A stretch of 11,873 bases of DNA from positions 1 through 11,873 of the forward strand of contig CALOCV010000022.1 in NCBI GenBank assembly GCA_942491955.1. The letters are read 5' to 3'. The notes beneath the pieces were generated by a model. That model was given only the letters and a program-made list of their open reading frames with translations. It had not been told where the DNA came from and did no database searches. Positions 8,449-11,873 of the stretch are shown piece after piece (the first letter of the stretch is position 1; the number at the start of each line of letters is the position of its first letter). The position numbers and the translations under genes are program-made. Source of the DNA: CALOCV01 sp942491955 (lineage in GTDB: Bacteria > Chlamydiota > Chlamydiia > Chlamydiales > CALOCV01).

Positions 8449-8835
8449 TTACAGATTTTGAACGAGTTGGAAAAGATTTCCGTCTTTATCCTTAGCCATC
8501 TGCAGCTTACATGTTTGTGGTACTTCCTGCATTTCACCAACAAATTCGACCCCTTTTCCTTTCAGCTGGGTCATCTCTTCGTCGATATTAGCAACGGTAT
8601 AGGTAATGATGGCGTTGATCCCAGCTTTTAAGCCCATATAGCTATTTTCTTCGGCAAGACCTAGAATAGCTCCGTCTTGTCCCTTCACTTCTGCCCAGTG
8701 AAACTCTTTGTGCAGACTAGAGAGAGTAAAACCAAGGGTATTGGTGTAATAGTCGACCGCTTGGTCGAGGTTGCTCACAACAATCCATACAAGAGCAATC
8801 GATTTTTGCGTTTTTTGCGTCATATCTTGCGACAT
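8449..8835 (-). CDS. VOC-superfamily (glyoxalase/bleomycin-resistance fold) protein
   Basis: A 128-residue protein of one vicinal-oxygen-chelate module pair. The fold signature is ALVWIVVSNLDQAVDYYTNTLGFTL near the start, and CKLQMAKDKDGNLFQLVQNL at the end. The start at 8835 is chosen because AGGAG lies five bases upstream; an upstream in-frame GTG at 8883 has no ribosome binding site. Two usual metal positions look replaced: the His before the first VxDLxxAxxFY motif is Trp, and the Glu near the C-terminus is Gln. It may therefore not be a metalloenzyme. Substrate unknown. Its stop abuts the waaA start exactly, so the two are one transcription unit, but no functional link is evident. Confidence 0.8.
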   Translation of the reverse strand: MSQDMTQKTQKSIALVWIVVSNLDQAVDYYTNTLGFTLSSLHKEFHWAEVKGQDGAILGLAEENSYMGLKAGINAIITYTVANIDEEMTQLKGKGVEFVGEMQEVPQTCKLQMAKDKDGNLFQLVQNL

Positions 8836-8845
8836 ATTTTCTCCT
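8831..8845 (-). promoter_or_regulatory. Ribosome binding site deciding the VOC gene start
   Basis: On the minus strand AGGAGAAAAT immediately precedes the ATG at 8835. This is the clearest Shine-Dalgarno sequence in the region and sets the start downstream of the longer open frame. Confidence 0.65.
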
Positions 8846-8988
8846 AAAAATTTGGTGTGCTTCCCAAGAGAGAAAGATACCACAATCCACGATTATTGTC
8901 CTATTCTATGGAGAGATGAACCCAAATAAAAACTTGACCTTTTAAAGGAAATCGGAAAAAAGAAAGAGAAAAAGAAGTATGCATTTTT
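8836..8988. promoter_or_regulatory. Divergent intergenic region between the VOC gene and the ATP-grasp gene
   Basis: This 153-base region must supply promoters in both directions. Toward the plus strand there is TTGACC at 8934-8939, a good -35 match, but no convincing -10 at the right distance. Toward the minus strand, TAGAAT near 8903-8908 could be a -10 with only a weak -35. No operator-like palindrome stands out. Confidence 0.35.
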
Positions 8989-10167
8989 ATGGTTAATCCT
9001 AAAAATATTCTTTTAACGGGAGGCCGCTCGCCGACAGCCCTTTTCCTCGCTCGCGAACTAGCAAAAGAGGGGCATCGGATTTTTGTTGCCGAGACAAGTA
9101 CTCTGCACGTGTGCCGTTTTTCTAACGCCGTAACAAAGACATTTGTAGTACCAAGTCCTCGATTTGAAACCGAACAATTTCTGACGCGCATCGCACAGAT
9201 CGCGAAAGAAGAGCAGATTGATCTCATCCTTCCTACATATGAAGAGATCCTCTATTTAGCAAAGGGCGCCGATCAAATCCCCCAGCACTGTCTTCGATGG
9301 ATCCCTCCTTTCGAACAACTCAACCATCTCCATAATAAATGGCTCTTCCACCACCGTCTCCTAGAATATGGCCTCCGTGCTCCACGCACCTATCTTATTC
9401 GCACTCCCGAAGAGATCCCTTCTCTCTCGTTCACCGAGAATTTCGCTATGAAACCCTGCTACTCTCGTGCCTCTCAACAAGTGGTGCGTATGACGCCAGG
9501 AAACCCTATCCCTCCCGTCACGATTGAAGAACACAACCCTTGGGTTGCCCAAGAATGGCTTGCAGGGAAGAAATATTGCACCTATAGCCTAGCCCGTAAC
9601 GGACGTCTTTTGGCCCATGCAGCATATCCAGTAGAATACTCAATTAATGGAGATTCTTGCCTCGTCTTTGAAGCAATCCAACACCCTGAAATACAACAAT
9701 GGGTTGAACATTTTGTTGAGAAAGAAAATTTTTCAGGACAAATCGCCTTTGATTTTATCGTCACTGACGATGGAATCCTTTATCCCATTGAATGCAATCC
9801 TCGAGCAACAAGTGGCCTTTACCTACTGGCAGGTGAAGGGCGGCTCGATGAAATTTTCTTTTCGAGTAGCGACAAGGAAGTGGTGCGTATGGCAAAACAA
9901 GGAACGTCGCGACAGATTGCCACCGGAATGCTTCTCTACGGATGGAAAACGGCTTATCAAGAGAGTAAGTTACGCCCTTTTTTCCGCACCTTCTTCCGTG
10001 TGGAAGATGTCGTATTTAACGTAAAGGATATCAAACCCTTTCTCTTTGTTCCCTTTGTGATGATGCAGTACATCACGCAAAGCAGAAAATGGGATTTAAA
10101 AGTGTTTGCTGCCTTCACCTACGATTGCGATTGGAACAACGAATCCGCAGAGAACTTACAGCTCTAG
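8989..10167 (+). CDS. ATP-grasp ligase of unknown substrate
   Basis: A 392-residue enzyme expected to form an acyl-phosphate with ATP and join a carboxylate to an amine or similar group. It opens with a Rossmann-like pre-ATP-grasp segment (ILLTGGRSPTALFLARELAKEGH), as in carbamoyl-phosphate synthase large subunits. ATP-binding strands follow (NFAMKPCYSRAS, WVAQEWLAGKKY). The Mg-binding motif IECNPRATSGL has E268, N270 and R272. The last 70 residues (from about RTFFRVEDVVF) are an extension outside the core fold. No signal peptide or membrane segment is seen. A purine-rich run (AGAAAGAGAAAAAGAAG) ending about 12 bases before the ATG is the likely ribosome binding region. It lies 50 bases upstream of mlaE on the same strand and may belong to the same transcript, which hints at an envelope or lipid role, but that is inference. 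Confidence 0.85.
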   Translation: MVNPKNILLTGGRSPTALFLARELAKEGHRIFVAETSTLHVCRFSNAVTKTFVVPSPRFETEQFLTRIAQIAKEEQIDLILPTYEEILYLAKGADQIPQHCLRWIPPFEQLNHLHNKWLFHHRLLEYGLRAPRTYLIRTPEEIPSLSFTENFAMKPCYSRASQQVVRMTPGNPIPPVTIEEHNPWVAQEWLAGKKYCTYSLARNGRLLAHAAYPVEYSINGDSCLVFEAIQHPEIQQWVEHFVEKENFSGQIAFDFIVTDDGILYPIECNPRATSGLYLLAGEGRLDEIFFSSSDKEVVRMAKQGTSRQIATGMLLYGWKTAYQESKLRPFFRTFFRVEDVVFNVKDIKPFLFVPFVMMQYITQSRKWDLKVFAAFTYDCDWNNESAENLQL

Positions 10168-10217
10168 TCTCCTCCCATTGACCGGAAAGATAAAATTCTT
10201 TTACAATGAGGCCTTCT

Positions 10218-11009
10218 ATGAAGCAAGGTCTCGAATACATTCTCGGCTCCATCGGCGGGTACTTTGTTCTCGTCTCTGCCACTCTCGGTCAAATCTTCCG
10301 GCGCCCCCCCTCATGGGATCTTATCCGCGACCAAATGTATGAGATTGGAGTGATGTCCCTACCTGTCGTTGCCATCACAGGATTTTCTACGGGAATGGTT
10401 CTTGCCGCACAATCTTTCTTCCAACTTTCCGACAAGGGATTGGCAAGCGCTACAGGACTCATGGTCGCTAAAGCCATGATCGTCGAACTCGGTCCCGTCC
10501 TCACTGCTTTTATGATCACAGGAAGAGTCGGAGCGGCCATGTGTGCAGAACTTGGGACCATGCGCGTTACCGAACAACTCGACGCTCTGCGATCGATGGC
10601 TGTGAATCCTTTGCGCTATCTCGTCGCTCCCCGATTTATCTCCGGTTTCTTTATGGTTCCTGCCCTTACCATTTTTAGCTCGCTTATGGGTATTCTTGGT
10701 GGATATTTCATTGCTGTCGATTTCTACCATATGGCTCCTAGTTCTTTCATCGATCCCCTTCCCCTTCACATCAAAACATTTGATTTTGTAACAGGCGTAA
10801 CCAAATCGGTTATCTTTGGCATCATCATTGTAACCATCTCTTGTTATCGTGGAATGACTACAAAAGGAGGAGCCGCAGGAGTCGGCAAGGCCACGACAAA
10901 TAGTGTTGTTATCTGTTATGCCGTCATATTGATTTGTAATTTCCTCATCACCCTCTTTCTCAACTCGACACATAATTTTTGGGTACGCATCATCACACAG
11001 TGGTTTTAA
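10218..11009 (+). CDS. mlaE: Mla-type lipid ABC transporter permease
   Basis: Inner-membrane permease of the MlaFEDB-type complex that moves phospholipid between inner and outer membranes. It has the MlaE core: SLPVVAITGFSTGMVLAAQ, ELGPVLTAFMITGRVGAAMCAELGTMRVTEQLDAL, and AVNPLRYLVAPR, with about five membrane helices. The RVTEQLDAL stretch is the coupling region that contacts the ATPase. The start at 10218 (MKQGLEYILGSIG, 263 residues) is preferred because GAGG sits six bases upstream; an ATG at 10206 adds four residues. The stop is directly followed by the mlaF ATG, so the genes are translationally coupled. Confidence 0.93.
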   Translation: MKQGLEYILGSIGGYFVLVSATLGQIFRRPPSWDLIRDQMYEIGVMSLPVVAITGFSTGMVLAAQSFFQLSDKGLASATGLMVAKAMIVELGPVLTAFMITGRVGAAMCAELGTMRVTEQLDALRSMAVNPLRYLVAPRFISGFFMVPALTIFSSLMGILGGYFIAVDFYHMAPSSFIDPLPLHIKTFDFVTGVTKSVIFGIIIVTISCYRGMTTKGGAAGVGKATTNSVVICYAVILICNFLITLFLNSTHNFWVRIITQWF

Positions 11010-11795
11010 ATGAAAAAAAAGCTGATCACTATCCGTAATCTTTGGAAAAGCTATGGAGAGCTCGTCGTTCTCAAAGGGCTTGACCTCGATATCTACGAAG
11101 GGGAAACGCTCGTTATTCTCGGTCGTTCCGGAGTTGGGAAAAGTGTTCTTCTAAAACAAATCATCGGTCTTGAAACACCTGATGAAGGTGAAGTCACAAT
11201 CGATGGGGTTTCGATTGCAAAGAAGAAGGAAGAGCGCCCCACGAAAGGTCAAAAGACCATGGGCATGCTCTTTCAAGGTGCTGCCCTATTTGATTCGATG
11301 ACCGTCGCAGAAAACACTGCGTTCTATCTCACACAAAATATGCCCGAAATGAGCCGAGAAGAAATCGAGCAAAATGTCGATCAAGCACTACAAATGGTCG
11401 GTTTAGAAGAGGCAAAAGAGAAAATGCCCTCAGAGCTCTCCGGAGGGATGAAAAAACGAGCAGCCATTGCCCGCCTTGCGGCCTACCATCCATCGATCAT
11501 CCTTTATGACGAACCGACCACAGGCCTGGATCCTATTACCGCAATGCAAATCAACCACCTCATTGTGAAAACACAACAGCAATTAAAAGCGACAAGTGTT
11601 GTCGTCACACATGATATCCGCTCGGCTCTTGAAGTCGGCGACCGCCTCGCCTTCCATCACGATGGGAAAATTCTTTATATTGAACCACGTGATGCTTTTA
11701 TGGAAATAGAAGATCCTCTTCTTCAGGCGTTTTTTAACAACGCTCTGATTGATCGTAATACCAAGAACTCTTCAAGGAGCAATCAACATGGCTGA
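11010..11795 (+). CDS. mlaF: Mla-type lipid ABC transporter ATPase
   Basis: Cytoplasmic ATPase that powers the MlaE permease. All ABC motifs are in place over 261 residues: Walker A GRSGVGKS (38-45), Q-loop at Q89, signature LSGGMKKR (143-150), Walker B ILYDEPTTGLDP with D167 and E168, and the H-loop H201 (VVTHD). The LSGGM signature and DPIT after Walker B are typical of the MlaF branch. The ATG follows the mlaE stop with no gap. The 3' end overlaps mlaD by eight bases, and an AAGGAG inside the mlaF tail serves mlaD. Confidence 0.95.
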   Translation: MKKKLITIRNLWKSYGELVVLKGLDLDIYEGETLVILGRSGVGKSVLLKQIIGLETPDEGEVTIDGVSIAKKKEERPTKGQKTMGMLFQGAALFDSMTVAENTAFYLTQNMPEMSREEIEQNVDQALQMVGLEEAKEKMPSELSGGMKKRAAIARLAAYHPSIILYDEPTTGLDPITAMQINHLIVKTQQQLKATSVVVTHDIRSALEVGDRLAFHHDGKILYIEPRDAFMEIEDPLLQAFFNNALIDRNTKNSSRSNQHG

Positions 11796-11873
11796 TCAAG
11801 CGAAAAATATTCTTATCGGACTCTTTGTTATCAGCTCGATCACGATCCTCATTTTTGCCTTCTTCTTCATACA
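11788..11873 (+). CDS. mlaD: MlaD-like substrate-binding (MCE) protein, 5' end only
   Basis: The ATG at 11788 follows AAGGAG (11774-11779) by eight bases and overlaps the mlaF stop. The 28 visible residues are a short polar start (MADQAKN) and a single hydrophobic helix (ILIGLFVISSITILIFAFFFI), the inner-membrane anchor expected of an MCE-domain protein. The MCE domain itself lies beyond the window. The call rests mainly on position after mlaE-mlaF. Confidence 0.75.
   Translation, partial: MADQAKNILIGLFVISSITILIFAFFFI

Noticed and set aside
8836..8883. GTG-started 16-residue extension of the VOC protein
   Set aside because: No ribosome binding site precedes it, whereas AGGAG lies just before the ATG at 8835.
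10359..10973. 204-codon open frame on the minus strand opposite mlaE
   Set aside because: It lies entirely antisense to a clear mlaE gene and its product is Ser/Asp/Cys-rich with no fold-like pattern, as expected of a shadow frame.

Overview
The window looks like chromosomal DNA from a member of the Chlamydiota outside the genus Chlamydia, such as a Parachlamydia-, Waddlia- or Simkania-like amoeba symbiont. The reasons are a eukaryote-type ubiquitin-specific protease (USP, family C19) in an otherwise bacterial gene set, a Kdo transferase of the WaaA/GseA type, an E1-E2 oxoglutarate dehydrogenase pair without a nearby E3, and a compact layout. This is an inference from content (about 0.6 sure); no rRNA or other taxonomic marker is present.

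Layout. (1) Positions 1-1903, plus strand: the possible tail of a membrane protein (1-96), a good extended -10 promoter, a USP-type deubiquitinase and, one base later, acpS. (2) A perfect 19-bp inverted repeat (1900-1944) contains the acpS stop codon and lies between the convergent acpS and sucB genes. (3) Positions 1951-8835, minus strand, in transcription order: a VOC-fold protein, waaA (Kdo transferase), tpiA, secG, then sucA-sucB. (4) An intergenic region of about 150 bp separates these from a plus-strand block: an ATP-grasp ligase and an Mla-type lipid transport operon, mlaE-mlaF-mlaD, with mlaD cut by the window end.

Function. The minus-strand genes are core metabolism and envelope assembly: TCA cycle, glycolysis, protein export, and the Kdo step of LPS core. 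The plus-strand right block probably maintains outer-membrane lipid asymmetry. The USP gene is the accessory, host-directed element and the most interesting protein here.

A major caveat is that four genes (USP, sucB, sucA, tpiA) each read correctly only if a single base is added or removed. In three the best site is a homopolymer run, and in sucB a G run is one candidate. Every conserved motif survives on both sides of each shift. Because three of the four are normally important housekeeping genes, uncorrected homopolymer sequencing errors are the simplest explanation, but real decay cannot be excluded from the sequence alone. I found no tRNA, rRNA, CRISPR array or transposase gene.
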